A stretch of DNA of 64,000 bases from Paenibacillus sp. PastM-3 (lineage in GTDB: Bacteria; Bacillota; Bacilli; Paenibacillales; Paenibacillaceae). Every line of letters starts with the position of its first letter. Position 1 is the first letter of the stretch. The notes beneath the pieces were generated by a model. It searched no databases. It saw only the letters and a list, made by a program, of their open reading frames with translations, and had not been told where the DNA came from. A program made the position numbers and the translations under genes. Of the stretch, positions 33,039 through 41,962 are shown piece after piece. The DNA is taken from NCBI RefSeq assembly GCF_029893965.1, contig NZ_JARXXP010000024.1, positions 1 through 64,000 on the forward strand, in the 5' to 3' direction.

Positions 33039-34175
33039 TTAGTTCTGCATCACAAAATCATTGTCGATCTTCGCATTCTCATCATCGAACACCCGGAGAA
33101 TATCATAACGCGTGTTGCGCTGTGCCGGAATCTTGCCGGCCTCGCGGATCAGCTGGGTTATCGACTCGATATTAACCTTGTAAGTCGCACCTGCCGAGGA
33201 AACAACGTTCTCTTCGATCATTGTGCTGCCGAAGTCATTACAGCCGTATTGCAGGGACAGCTTGCCGACCTCAGGACCCATCGTTACCCACGAAGACTGG
33301 AAATTCTTGATATTGTCCAGCACCAGCCGGCTGATTGCTACCGTCTTCAGATATTCCTCCGGAGTCTGTCTGTCCAGCTTGAGATTGGTGTTATCCGGCT
33401 GGAACGTCCAGGAGATGAAGGCCAGGAAGCCCTCAGAGTCATATTTGTTCGCAATGCACTCATCCTGAGCTTCACGAACCCGCAGGAGATGCAGCGCGCG
33501 CTCCTCCATACTCTCGCCAAGGCCGATAACCATCGTAGCGGTTGTATTCATGCCGATCTTGTGCGCGGTCTTCATGACGTTCATCCAGTCCACCCAGGAG
33601 CCTTTGAGCCGGCTGATCTTGCGGCGGGTACGGTCGTCGAGGATCTCTGCCCCGCCGCCCGGAAGCGAATCCAGGCCGGCCGCATGAATCTCGCGCATCA
33701 CCTGCTCCAGCGGCAGGCCGGATACCTCGACCATCTTCATGATCTCCGCCGGAGAGAAGGAATGCATCGTGATTTCAGGGAACCGCTGTTTGATCCCGCG
33801 GAGAATATCCGTATAGTAGCTGAACGGCAGATTCGGGTTCGTTCCGCCCTGCATCAGAATTTCTGTACCATTTACAGCAATCGTCTCAGCGATCTTCTGG
33901 TAGATGGTTTCATCAGGGAGCACATAACCTTCCTCTGATCCGGGTCTGCGGTAAAATGCGCAGAAACGGCAGTATACGTCACATACATTAGTATAGTTAA
34001 TATTGCGCCCAATGACGAATGTAGCCAGCGGATCGGGGTGCCAGCGCTTCATGATTACATCTGCGGCTGCGCCCATTTTTTCAATTTCGTTGCTCTCGAA
34101 CAACCGGATTGTGTCTTCCAGCCCGAGGCGTTCGCCTTTCAGCGTCTTATCCAGAATAAGATCTATCGCACTCAT
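33039..34175 (-). CDS. mqnC: Cyclic dehypoxanthinyl futalosine synthase
   Basis: This 378-residue radical SAM enzyme cyclises dehypoxanthine futalosine in the futalosine route to menaquinone. The cluster cysteines are C65, C69 and C72 (NVCDVYCRFCAF), followed by the GGTNP and SPAE motifs. The neighbours are not menaquinone genes, so the rest of the route must be elsewhere if it is complete. MqnE, the related aminofutalosine synthase, is the main alternative; the overall pattern fits MqnC better. Confidence 0.88.
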   Translation of the reverse strand: MSAIDLILDKTLKGERLGLEDTIRLFESNEIEKMGAAADVIMKRWHPDPLATFVIGRNINYTNVCDVYCRFCAFYRRPGSEEGYVLPDETIYQKIAETIAVNGTEILMQGGTNPNLPFSYYTDILRGIKQRFPEITMHSFSPAEIMKMVEVSGLPLEQVMREIHAAGLDSLPGGGAEILDDRTRRKISRLKGSWVDWMNVMKTAHKIGMNTTATMVIGLGESMEERALHLLRVREAQDECIANKYDSEGFLAFISWTFQPDNTNLKLDRQTPEEYLKTVAISRLVLDNIKNFQSSWVTMGPEVGKLSLQYGCNDFGSTMIEENVVSSAGATYKVNIESITQLIREAGKIPAQRNTRYDILRVFDDENAKIDNDFVMQN

Positions 34176-34317
34176 CGTTCGCAGCCTCCTTCAAAGTCCA
34201 TCTCTTATGGTTGATTAAATTTTAAAAATAAACATAGATAAGCATTCGTTCATCCATCGTAACACATTCCCGGCGGCTTGAGAAATCTTTTGATCCCGCC
34301 CTGCTGAACTCCTGACA

Positions 34318-34356
34318 GTAAAAAGACGGTGGCGCATCAGCTGCGCTGCCGTCTCC
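34318..34356 (-). terminator. Terminator of the metA operon
   Basis: AGACGG.GGCGCA (34324-34336) pairs with TGCGCTGCCGTCT (34342-34354). TTTTTAC follows on the minus strand, just after the transsulfuration gene stop. Confidence 0.8.
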
Positions 34357-34365
34357 CCTGTATAT

Positions 34366-35550
34366 TTATTCAGCTGTTACAGCCTGCTCCAGCTCGACCC
34401 GTGCCGCTTCGAGCGCCTGGCCAAGATCAGCGATTAAATCGTTCACATGCTCAATGCCTACGGAGAAGCGCAGCAGCCGGTCATCTACACCGACAGCATC
34501 ACGCATCTCAACCGGAATGTCGGCATGAGTCTGTACGGCCGGATAGGTCATCAGCGATTCAACACCGCCCAGGCTCTCGGCAAAAGCAATCAGGCGGATA
34601 TGGCGGAGCAGCGGCTCCACATACCGGGCATCCTTCACTTTAAAGGAGAAGATCCCTGTGTTGCCGGAGGATTGGCGGTTCTGGATTTCATACCCCGGGT
34701 GATCCGGCAGCCCCGGATGGAACACCTCGGCCACTGCCGGATGCTCCAGCAGATAACGTGCAATCGCCAAGGCGTTACTCTCATGCCGTTCCATGCGCAG
34801 GGCCAGCGTCTTCATGCCCTTCATCAGCTGATAACTGTCGTTCGGAGCAAGAACGGCGCCCAGCGAATTGTGCAGAACAGCCATTTCAGCAGACAGCTCG
34901 GCTCCTTTGGTCACGATCAGTCCGGCAAGTACATCGTTGTGGCCGCCCAAATATTTGGTCGCGCTATGAACGATGATATCCGCACCAAGCTCAAGCGGAC
35001 GCTGGAAGAACGGGGTGAGCAGCGTATTGTCCACAATGGTCAGCAGCCCGTGATGACGGGCCCAGGTACACACTGCTTCTATATCGGTAATCATCATTAG
35101 CGGATTGGTCGGCGTCTCGATAAATACAGCCTTCGTCTCCGGACGGCGGGCTGCCTCCAGCCCGTCAAGATCATTGGTATCCACATAGGAGGCTGTGATT
35201 CCGTACTTGGACAGAATCCGTTCCAGAAGACGATAGGTTCCGCCATACAGGTCTAGGGACACGACAAGGTGGTCGCCCTGCCCGAATAAAGCGAATACGG
35301 TGGTCAGGGCAGCCATGCCGGAGCTGCAGGCAAAGCCGGCATCGCCGGACTCCAGCTCAGCAGCAGCGGTTTCAAGTACGGAACGGGTCGGGTTTTTGGT
35401 ACGGATATAATCAAAGCCGGTGCTTTGTCCAAGTCTCGGGTGACGGAATGCCGTTGCATTGTAAATCGGATAATTAACTGCCCCGGTAGCGGGATCTTCC
35501 TGTGAGCCTATTTGTGCAAGTCTGCTTTCAATCCTCAGTTTCTCGTCCAT
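34366..35550 (-). CDS. metI: Cys/Met-metabolism PLP enzyme (cystathionine gamma-synthase / O-acetylhomoserine lyase type)
   Basis: This 394-residue enzyme has the PLP lysine K199 in VHSATKYLGGHND and the SSGMAA, ETPTNP and VDNT motifs of the family. Placed 46 bases after metA under the same S-box, it most likely uses the O-acetylhomoserine made by MetA to form cystathionine or homocysteine. This corresponds to MetI in B. subtilis. MetC-like beta-lyase activity is the alternative and cannot be excluded by reading alone. The symbol is by context. Confidence 0.82.
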   Translation of the reverse strand: MDEKLRIESRLAQIGSQEDPATGAVNYPIYNATAFRHPRLGQSTGFDYIRTKNPTRSVLETAAAELESGDAGFACSSGMAALTTVFALFGQGDHLVVSLDLYGGTYRLLERILSKYGITASYVDTNDLDGLEAARRPETKAVFIETPTNPLMMITDIEAVCTWARHHGLLTIVDNTLLTPFFQRPLELGADIIVHSATKYLGGHNDVLAGLIVTKGAELSAEMAVLHNSLGAVLAPNDSYQLMKGMKTLALRMERHESNALAIARYLLEHPAVAEVFHPGLPDHPGYEIQNRQSSGNTGIFSFKVKDARYVEPLLRHIRLIAFAESLGGVESLMTYPAVQTHADIPVEMRDAVGVDDRLLRFSVGIEHVNDLIADLGQALEAARVELEQAVTAE

Positions 35551-35596
35551 CGTAAGCCTCCTAATGTGGGGTTATTGTACAGTTGCTTCTATATTA

Positions 35597-36514
35597 TTAA
35601 ATAATAGGGCCAATATCGTAGGGTGTCTCCTGGTATACATAGTAATTGAGCCAATTGGCGAACAATAAGTTGGCATGGGCACGCCATACGGCCGGAGGTG
35701 TACGCTGCGGATCATCATTGGGATAATAATGTTTCGGCAGCGCAATATCCATCCCCTTCGCAACGTCACGGTCATATTCCCATTTTAGCGAGAACGGGTC
35801 ATATTCGGAATGTCCGGTAACAAATATCTGTCTGCCGTCATGTGTCGCTACAAGGTAAACTCCGGCTTCCTCCGATTCGGCCAGAATCTGCAGCTCCGGG
35901 TTAGCTTCGATATCTTCGCGCGATACGTCGGTATGGCGGGAGTGCGGCACATGGAATACCTCGTCAAAGCCGCGCAGCAGCTTAACATTATTATGGCTCA
36001 AGGTGTGCGGGAACACTCCGAAGCATTTCTCTTCCAGGCTGACCTTGCGTACACCAAAGTGATGATACAGTCCCGCCTGTGCGGCCCAACAGATATGCAT
36101 GGTCGATGTAACGTTGTGCTTGCTCCATTCAAAAATCCGTTTCAGCTCTTCCCAGTAATTCACCTCTTCGAACTCCAGCTGCTCTACAGGAGCTCCGGTC
36201 ACTATCAGGCCGTCGAACCGGCGGTGGCTGATTTCATCAAAAGTTGTATAGAAGCTCTTCAAATGCTCCGCTGAAGTATTCTTGGAGGTATGGGAACTCG
36301 GATGAAGCAGGACTACATCGACCTGGAGCGGAGAGTTTCCGATCAGACGCAGCAGCTGCGTTTCGGTCGTTTCCTTGGTTGGCATCAGATTCAGGATGGC
36401 GATCCGCAGCGGACGGATATCCTGATGAAAAGCCTGGCTTTCATCCATTACAAAGATATTTTCTCCGGATAATACTTCTTTGGCCGGTAAACTGTCAGGA
36501 ATTTTGATTGGCAT
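35597..36514 (-). CDS. metA: Homoserine O-acetyltransferase (MetA type)
   Basis: This 305-residue enzyme activates homoserine at the start of methionine synthesis. With the start at MPIKIPDSLPA the canonical numbering fits: nucleophile C142 (HICWAAQAG), a catalytic HSRH histidine and the GHSEYD glutamate. Residue 111 is glutamate (GAPVEQLEF). In the studied Bacillus cereus enzyme this residue directs use of acetyl-CoA, while glycine at this position gives succinyl-CoA use. So acetyl transfer is expected. The S-box leader controls it. Confidence 0.92.
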   Translation of the reverse strand: MPIKIPDSLPAKEVLSGENIFVMDESQAFHQDIRPLRIAILNLMPTKETTETQLLRLIGNSPLQVDVVLLHPSSHTSKNTSAEHLKSFYTTFDEISHRRFDGLIVTGAPVEQLEFEEVNYWEELKRIFEWSKHNVTSTMHICWAAQAGLYHHFGVRKVSLEEKCFGVFPHTLSHNNVKLLRGFDEVFHVPHSRHTDVSREDIEANPELQILAESEEAGVYLVATHDGRQIFVTGHSEYDPFSLKWEYDRDVAKGMDIALPKHYYPNDDPQRTPPAVWRAHANLLFANWLNYYVYQETPYDIGPII

Positions 36515-36569
36515 TGCTGTGTCCACTCCTTAATCGAATTAGTACCTGAGCTTGAACTGAATTCCATGC

Positions 36570-36750
36570 AAAAATGACCCTTCTCGCACGAGAAAGGTCA
36601 TATAGGTTCAGTCATATGCGCCTCTCTCATCTGCCAGAACCAACGCCGGGGTTATATCCCCTGCATAGCTTCCGCAAGAATTAGCACCGTGCGTATATAC
36701 GCCGGTTGCCGGGTTTCATCGGGCCAGTCCCTCCACCTGCTCTTGATAAG
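36570..36750 (-). ncRNA. SAM-I (S-box) riboswitch
   Basis: Minus-strand aptamer 36750-36626 carries the conserved AGGTGGAGGGACTGGCCC, GATGAAACCCGGCAACC and GGTGCTAATTC segments. P1 is CTTATC paired with GATGAG. A terminator stem TGACC.TTCTCG / CGAGAA.GGTCA (36575-36600) with a T run completes the expression platform. SAM binding should stop transcription of metA and metI. Confidence 0.95.
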
Positions 36751-36858
36751 ATTTAGCTGTATTCAATTATTTTTCTTAAAATTCACTTTAAATCATGAAC
36801 CTGCTTTTCGTCAAGTCCATACAATGCTGAAGAGCCCTTGAAATGTAAAGAATTTTGC

Positions 36859-36887
36859 TTGAAAGAGGCATACCCCGGCGTTATACT
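36859..36887 (+). promoter_or_regulatory. Sigma-A-type promoter of the corA unit
   Basis: TTGAAA (36859-36864), a 17-base spacer and TATACT (36882-36887). Transcription would start near 36894, giving corA a leader of about 260 bases. Confidence 0.7.
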
Positions 36888-36937
36888 AGACAAGTGTTTC
36901 AACGGCACAAATGACGAGGAGCAGAGGTGAGAGAAGA

Positions 36938-37066
36938 ATGGAAGGCGACCCGGGTACGCAGTTAAGCGTGCAAAGTGAGCAACCACACAGGATTAACATC
37001 AGCTTGCCGGCGGCGGGAGCACTACTTCTTCATGCTCTCGAGACGTCATTCTGGCCCGTTCATTGA
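36938..37066 (+). CDS. 42-codon leader frame upstream of corA
   Basis: ATG at 36938 follows GAGGTGAGAGAAGA at fair spacing and opens 42 codons ending at TGA 37064-37066. The product begins MEGDPGTQLSVQ and ends HALETSFWPVH; I recognise no family. It lies wholly inside the corA leader, 86 bases before the corA start. It may be a translated leader peptide, comparable in position to the corL frame ahead of Salmonella corA, or an independent small protein. The evidence is the ribosome site and the position only. Confidence 0.4.
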   Translation: MEGDPGTQLSVQSEQPHRINISLPAAGALLLHALETSFWPVH

Positions 37067-37152
37067 TTGTACTGCCGGCTAAGCTGATTTTTTCCGTGTG
37101 CTTTAATTAGCATAACCCTGGAGAAGACCGGGGACATAAGGAGTGAAATCAG

Positions 37153-38088
37153 ATGAAAATCCGGCTGGTAAACGCAGGGGTTTTTACCCCGATCGATGAC
37201 ATTGAAGCAACACTGACCGCCCCCGCTGAAGGATTCTACTGGATCGACGCTGATGATGAGGACCTGGAGCTGCTTCAGCCCCTGTTCAATCTGCATGATC
37301 TTGCCGTGGAGGACTGCCTCAGCGAAGAGGAACAGCGGCCAAAGATTGAAATTTATGAGAGCCATTATTTTATTGTAGTGAACAGCATCCGGTTCGATGA
37401 TGAGGAAATTTTCCTCCGGGCGCTGAATGTATTCCTGGGCAGACATTACATTATTACTGTTACTAAACAGAAAATTCACGAGCTGCGCGTCCTGAAGCCC
37501 ATTCTGTGGGAGCAGGAGGTCAGTGAGCCTGACCGCTTCCTCTACCATCTGATCGACATCGTTGTAGACAACTACTTCTCAGTCGGCGACCGGATTGAAG
37601 CGCGGATAGAGAAGCTTGAGGAAGATATCCTGATGCATACCAAGAAGACGCATCTGAGCGAGATCATCGGTCTGCGCAGTGAAATTCTGTGGCTGAAGAA
37701 AATGCTTGGGCCGCAGAAGGAAGTAATCAACACCCTGAACAAAAAGGACCTGCGTCTTATCGACGACCAGCTGCAGAAATATTTCAGCGACATTTATGAA
37801 AATGCGGTCAAAATCTCTGAAACCTTTGAGACCTACCGCGACCTGATGGGCAACTTGCGTGAAGCCTACCAGTCGAGTATTGCTAACCGCGCCAATGAAA
37901 TCATGAGAGTGTTCACTGCAATAACTACAATATTCATGCCGCTGACCGTCATTACCGGTATATACGGGATGAACTTTGAGAATATACCCGAGACCCATTC
38001 GCAGTACGGCTACTATGGCGTAATTGCTGTAATGGTAACGCTAGGCTGCGGGATGCTTGTTATTTTCCGCAAAAAGGATTGGCTATGA
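37153..38088 (+). CDS. corA: CorA-family magnesium/cobalt transporter
   Basis: This 311-residue protein has a large cytoplasmic alpha/beta N-domain, a long stalk helix, and two C-terminal membrane helices. The signature GMN (272-274, IYGMNFENIPE) lies between the membrane helices, and the basic end is RKKDWL. CorA pentamers import Mg2+, also Co2+ or Ni2+. Its presence about 2.4 kb from the end of the cobalamin operon is probably coincidental. The long leader with a small frame suggests translational or attenuation control. Confidence 0.93.
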   Translation: MKIRLVNAGVFTPIDDIEATLTAPAEGFYWIDADDEDLELLQPLFNLHDLAVEDCLSEEEQRPKIEIYESHYFIVVNSIRFDDEEIFLRALNVFLGRHYIITVTKQKIHELRVLKPILWEQEVSEPDRFLYHLIDIVVDNYFSVGDRIEARIEKLEEDILMHTKKTHLSEIIGLRSEILWLKKMLGPQKEVINTLNKKDLRLIDDQLQKYFSDIYENAVKISETFETYRDLMGNLREAYQSSIANRANEIMRVFTAITTIFMPLTVITGIYGMNFENIPETHSQYGYYGVIAVMVTLGCGMLVIFRKKDWL

Positions 38089-38110
38089 ACGTTAACGGAC
38101 GATTACGCTG

Positions 38111-38158
38111 AGGCGAAGGCTACCGCTACTGCAAAGTATGGGGAACCTTCGCCTTTTG
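38111..38158. terminator. Terminator between corA and the HRDC gene
   Basis: AGGCGAAGG (38111-38119) pairs with CCTTCGCCT (38147-38155), with TTTT after it on the plus strand. It serves corA and may also help end the convergent HRDC gene. Confidence 0.7.
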
Positions 38159-38164
38159 CATATT

Positions 38165-39184
38165 CTAATAGCTTACCGCTTCTCCCATGAACTGGGGCTC
38201 GCGGGTCCGCCGGAAGCGGATACGGATGAGCCGCAGGCGCTCATAATAGAGATCAAGCCCCTCCGCCGGCGAGAAATGTTCCCCGTACGCCTTATACAGC
38301 GCAGGCTTCAGAAAAGTATCGCCCATCAGCTCGTAGGCTGTCCAGATCCTGTTCTGCTCCTCCGCCGAGACCTCCTTCAGCTCATTCTCAATCAGCTTCT
38401 CAACGGAGTAGCCCTCCTTCTCCAGCTCTTCAACCGCTTCCAGCACTTCACGGCGGCTGATCCCCCCGGTTGCCTGCAGCTGCTCCATGCCAAGCCCGTT
38501 CTCGATACCCTGCAGCAGAATCCGCCGCAGCCGCAGACGTTCAAGCTGCTTCTTGTATTTGATCTCCTTCTGCTTGTACAGCCAGGACGAGAAACCCTCC
38601 TCCTCCACAGCCTCATGCACCCAGCCCAGCGGGTAGCTGTGCTCACGCGGAATCCCGGCCGTAATGGCCAGCCAGTCGCTGCCATGCTGCGCGGCCTTGC
38701 CCTCGCCGACTCCCGGAATCTGCAGCAGCTCCTCTTCCGTCCGCGGCAGATAAGCGCTCAGCATGCGCAGCAGACGGTTGCTGGCCAGAATATACGGTGC
38801 CTTCCGCTCGCTGGAGGCTTTGCCACGCCGCCAGGCGCAGAGCTCCTCGTAGACGGCCTGATTGCCGTATTGCTCACTGTAATACTGCAGCTTCAGCTGC
38901 TCACGGTTGCGCCCTGCCAGCGTCTCTTCCTCGTGAAAAGCACCGTCTATCAGCGGACGGTAGCCGTCCCCCATCTTCACTGCCAGTTCATGCCTGTAGA
39001 CGCAGAGCATCTCATTCCATGAGCCGCCCTCATACCAGATATGCTCATCAATTTCACGGGTACCGGAGAAATCACGCCATCCGATGCGCCAGAGCCCCTC
39101 CTCTTCCCCGATCCAGAGCTGGGCATATACCTCCTGATCCGCTCCGGACATTCTGGACAACCGGTTCAAAAACACAATCTGCAT
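38165..39184 (-). CDS. HRDC-domain protein with a C-terminal helical/winged region
   Basis: This 339-residue protein has an N-terminal beta-rich part (about 1-95), then an HRDC-like domain with LKLQYYSEQYGNQAVYEELC, APYILASNRLLRMLS and IPGVGEGKAAQHG (about 95-165). A charged region with possible RQC-like helices and a winged helix (GISRREVLEAVEELEKEGYS) forms the C-terminus. HRDC domains bind nucleic acid in RecQ and RNase D, but no helicase or nuclease motif is present here. I start at MQIVFLN, supported by family-like sequence. It is a conserved Paenibacillus/Bacillus-type protein of unknown role. Confidence 0.7.
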   Translation of the reverse strand: MQIVFLNRLSRMSGADQEVYAQLWIGEEEGLWRIGWRDFSGTREIDEHIWYEGGSWNEMLCVYRHELAVKMGDGYRPLIDGAFHEEETLAGRNREQLKLQYYSEQYGNQAVYEELCAWRRGKASSERKAPYILASNRLLRMLSAYLPRTEEELLQIPGVGEGKAAQHGSDWLAITAGIPREHSYPLGWVHEAVEEEGFSSWLYKQKEIKYKKQLERLRLRRILLQGIENGLGMEQLQATGGISRREVLEAVEELEKEGYSVEKLIENELKEVSAEEQNRIWTAYELMGDTFLKPALYKAYGEHFSPAEGLDLYYERLRLIRIRFRRTREPQFMGEAVSY

Positions 39185-39224
39185 TGGAATCCCTACTTTC
39201 GTTGTCTTACAGCATGCTGAACGC

Positions 39225-39268
39225 AAAAAAGCACCTCTCCCACGAACAATCGTGAAAGAGGTGCTTCC
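39225..39268 (-). terminator. Terminator of the fructokinase gene
   Basis: AAGCACCTCT..CACGA pairs with TCGTG..AGAGGTGCTT across 39231-39264. Six T residues follow on the minus strand. Confidence 0.8.
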
Positions 39269-39334
39269 TCGTAAACGCTATACTGTTAGAAACTACAATA
39301 CCATATATTTCCGTACAGTCAATCCCTTTTTGAA

Positions 39335-40216
39335 TCAGGCCCCGGCGAGCGCCAGCCTGGCCAGGCCAAGCGCCCCGGCAAGACCGGCGTTGTCGCCCAG
39401 CTGCGGCGGCACGATATAGCTGCCGATCTCCTGATTCAGTGCCGGGTGCTGGACATATCCGCCGAGCAGCTCCTGCAGCTTGGCATGAATCAGCGGGAAC
39501 AGCTGGCTCTGCTTCATGACTCCGCCGCCCATAACAATCTTCTGCGGCGACATCACCAGCACATAATTCATCAGTGCATGAGCCAGGTAATGGGCCTCCA
39601 TCGCCCAGGCCGGATGATCCGCAGCCAGCTCGCCGGCAGGCTTGCCCCAGCGGCTGCCGATAGCCGGCCCCGCAGCCAGGCCCTCCAGGCAATCCCCATG
39701 GTAAGGGCAGAATCCGCTGAAGGTATCCTCAGGATGGCGCGGAACCAGAATATGGCCCATCTCCGGATGGGACAGGCCGTGTATCAGCTGACCGCCTATA
39801 ACCGCACCGGCTCCGATACCTGTACCTACAGTAATATACAGACAGCTATCCAGACCCTGCGCAGCCCCCCAGGTATACTCACCGAGCGCAGCCCCGTTCA
39901 CATCGGTATCAAAGCCGATCGGCACGTCAAAATGCTCCGCAACTGCACCCACAAGATTAAATCCTCCCCAGTGAGGCTTGGGTGTAGTGGTGATATAGCC
40001 GTATGTAGGGCTGCCCAATACCGGGTCAATCGGTCCGAATGAGCCGATCCCGATGGCTTCTGCATTTTTTCCGGAAAAGTAGTCCAGCACCAGACCCATC
40101 GTTTCCTGCGGCGTTGTCGTCGGGAAGCTGACCCGGTCGATAACCGACCCGTCCTCATGTCCGATTCCGCATACAAATTTGGTTCCCCCGGCTTCAATTG
40201 CTCCAAGCACTCTCAC
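39335..40216 (-). CDS. ROK-family sugar kinase, fructokinase-like
   Basis: This 293-residue kinase has the ATP motif IEAGGTKFVCGIG at the N-terminus, the ROK motif around YITVGTGIGAGAVIGG, and the zinc-binding segment SHPEMGHILVPRH...FCPYHGDCLEG. The length and the single-domain build match GmuE/YdhR-type fructokinases that phosphorylate fructose or mannose at C6. It has its own promoter, and no sugar transporter is adjacent. Confidence 0.88.
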   Translation of the reverse strand: MRVLGAIEAGGTKFVCGIGHEDGSVIDRVSFPTTTPQETMGLVLDYFSGKNAEAIGIGSFGPIDPVLGSPTYGYITTTPKPHWGGFNLVGAVAEHFDVPIGFDTDVNGAALGEYTWGAAQGLDSCLYITVGTGIGAGAVIGGQLIHGLSHPEMGHILVPRHPEDTFSGFCPYHGDCLEGLAAGPAIGSRWGKPAGELAADHPAWAMEAHYLAHALMNYVLVMSPQKIVMGGGVMKQSQLFPLIHAKLQELLGGYVQHPALNQEIGSYIVPPQLGDNAGLAGALGLARLALAGA

Positions 40217-40309
40217 AGCAGCATTCTCCCTTCTAAAATAAGCGCAGGCCCGCTTCAGGCCCGGTCAATGGTTAATCCGCATATCAAAATAAAACGCTCT
40301 CTTAGAATG

Positions 40310-40338
40310 ATTATACGTGCCTCGTGTCAGTAGGACAA
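40310..40338 (-). promoter_or_regulatory. Promoter of the fructokinase gene
   Basis: On the minus strand TTGTCC (40338-40333), a 17-base spacer and TATAAT (40315-40310). Confidence 0.6.
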
Positions 40339-40360
40339 GCGGTTGACATACTCTCGGAAA

Positions 40361-40417
40361 AATAAAAAAGAACAAGTCCCTCCTCCGTTATACCTCCGGA
40401 GAAAATGACGAGTTCTT
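40361..40417 (-). terminator. Terminator of the cobalamin operon
   Basis: AAGAAC (40368-40373) pairs with GTTCTT (40412-40417), and CTCCG with CGGAG inside. TTTTTTATTTTT follows on the minus strand, 30 bases beyond the cbiA stop. Confidence 0.7.
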
Positions 40418-40447
40418 ATAAGCAGCGCATACGGACATGCCGGCCAT

Positions 40448-41962
40448 TTATTGCGGGAATTGAGCGGTTTTCCGCTCTCTGTAGAAACGGCAGGCTGAGA
40501 CGAAACGTTCTGCCGCAGGGAAATGGGAGGCCAGATGAACATGTGCGTACGCGGCCATGACATTCCCCCGCAGATAGCCTTCCGGCCGGCTGCCGCCCCG
40601 CCCCTGGCTCTCATAGGCATAGCGCCTGACTTCCTGTTCATCGTAATTCATAACCGAGTAATGGAATTCATGGCCGCGCAGCCGCTCGCCCCGCTTCAGC
40701 AGCAGGCTGTCCTGCAGCGCTGTAACCTCACGGTAGCCAAGTGCGGCACGGCGTTCCTGCATGACGGCGTGGGCAGGGATGACCCCGGCCATCCTGTGCA
40801 CCGCTCCGGCACGGTCGGTAAGCGTCCGGGCCAGCACCATGTAGCCGCCGCATTCCGCATACAGCGGCATGCCGGCTTCAGCCGCTGCAAGCAGACCGCC
40901 AATAAAGCCGGTATTGGCGGAGATTTCTGCAGCGAATTCCTCGGGGAAGCCGCCGCCGAGATAGAGGCCGTCCGCCTCCGGCGGAATCTGCTCGCCGCGC
41001 AGCGGGCTGAACGGGATCAGCCGGGCACCGGCACGGCCCAGCAGCTCCAGATTGTCGGCATAATAGAAATTGAATGCCGCATCTTTGGCAACGGCGATGA
41101 CCGGGCTTTGGACCGGCATAGCCGTTCCCGCAGCCGCCAGGGCAGACCGCGCTGCCTCCGTTGACCCGGCGGACGCAGCATCGGATGCGTTCGCAGCGGT
41201 AACCGCCGGGCAGGGCGGCAGCGGTGGCGCAGTCTGCGCGATCCGCAGCAGCAGCTCCAGGTCCACGCTTGCCGCAAGCGCATCAGCGGCATGCCCGAAC
41301 AGCACCTCCAGCTCGCCCCGCTCCACAGCGGGCAGCAGGCCCAGATGCCGCTCCGGGATGTCCAGCGCGGCATCACGCATCAGGCCGCCGATAACAGGGA
41401 TGCCGCAGGCGGCTTCGATGGCCGTCTTTACCGTCAGGTAATGACTGGCGCTTCCGCAGCGGTTCACAATAACCGCAGCGATCTGCACCTGCGGCTCCAG
41501 CTGCCGGAAGCCGAGCACAACCGCAGCTGCGCTGCGGCCCATGCTTCGCACATCCACGACCAGCACCACAGGGCTGTCTGTAATAATGGCAAGTTCTGCG
41601 GTAGAGCCCGTCAGCCCGTCGGCCTCCTTACCGTCATACAATCCCATAACGCCCTCTACAACAGACAGTTCTGCGTCTTCGGAGGAACCCGCGAAGTACT
41701 GCAGAAGGTACGGGTGTGAGGTCATCCAGGAGTCGAGGTTACGGGCAGGGCGCCCCGTTACAGCGGCGTGATAGGCGGGATCGATATAATCGGGGCCGCA
41801 TTTGAAGCCCTGGACCCTCAGTCCGCGCCGGGCAAACGCCCGCATCAGCCCCAGTGACACGGTCGTCTTGCCTGAACCGCTGCCGGTGCCGGCGATGATA
41901 ATGCGCGGGCGGTATTGCGGCAGCGGGAGCCCGCTCTCCCGGAATGGAACTCGTTCATTCAT
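40448..41962 (-). CDS. cbiA: Cobyrinate a,c-diamide synthase
   Basis: This 504-residue enzyme amidates the a and c side chains of cobyrinate with glutamine and ATP. A P-loop region IIIAGTGSGSGKTTVSLGL opens it, with GFKCGPDYIDPAYH and LDSWM following. The C-terminal glutamine amidotransferase domain has the nucleophile C in YAECGGYMVLA. I start at MNERVPF, overlapping the cbiG stop by eight bases. An alanine-rich insert interrupts the middle. It is the last gene of the operon. Confidence 0.94.
   Translation of the reverse strand: MNERVPFRESGLPLPQYRPRIIIAGTGSGSGKTTVSLGLMRAFARRGLRVQGFKCGPDYIDPAYHAAVTGRPARNLDSWMTSHPYLLQYFAGSSEDAELSVVEGVMGLYDGKEADGLTGSTAELAIITDSPVVLVVDVRSMGRSAAAVVLGFRQLEPQVQIAAVIVNRCGSASHYLTVKTAIEAACGIPVIGGLMRDAALDIPERHLGLLPAVERGELEVLFGHAADALAASVDLELLLRIAQTAPPLPPCPAVTAANASDAASAGSTEAARSALAAAGTAMPVQSPVIAVAKDAAFNFYYADNLELLGRAGARLIPFSPLRGEQIPPEADGLYLGGGFPEEFAAEISANTGFIGGLLAAAEAGMPLYAECGGYMVLARTLTDRAGAVHRMAGVIPAHAVMQERRAALGYREVTALQDSLLLKRGERLRGHEFHYSVMNYDEQEVRRYAYESQGRGGSRPEGYLRGNVMAAYAHVHLASHFPAAERFVSACRFYRERKTAQFPQ

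Noticed and set aside
37060..37548. 162-codon minus-strand frame opposite corA
   Set aside because: It is a shadow of corA with no start signals of its own.
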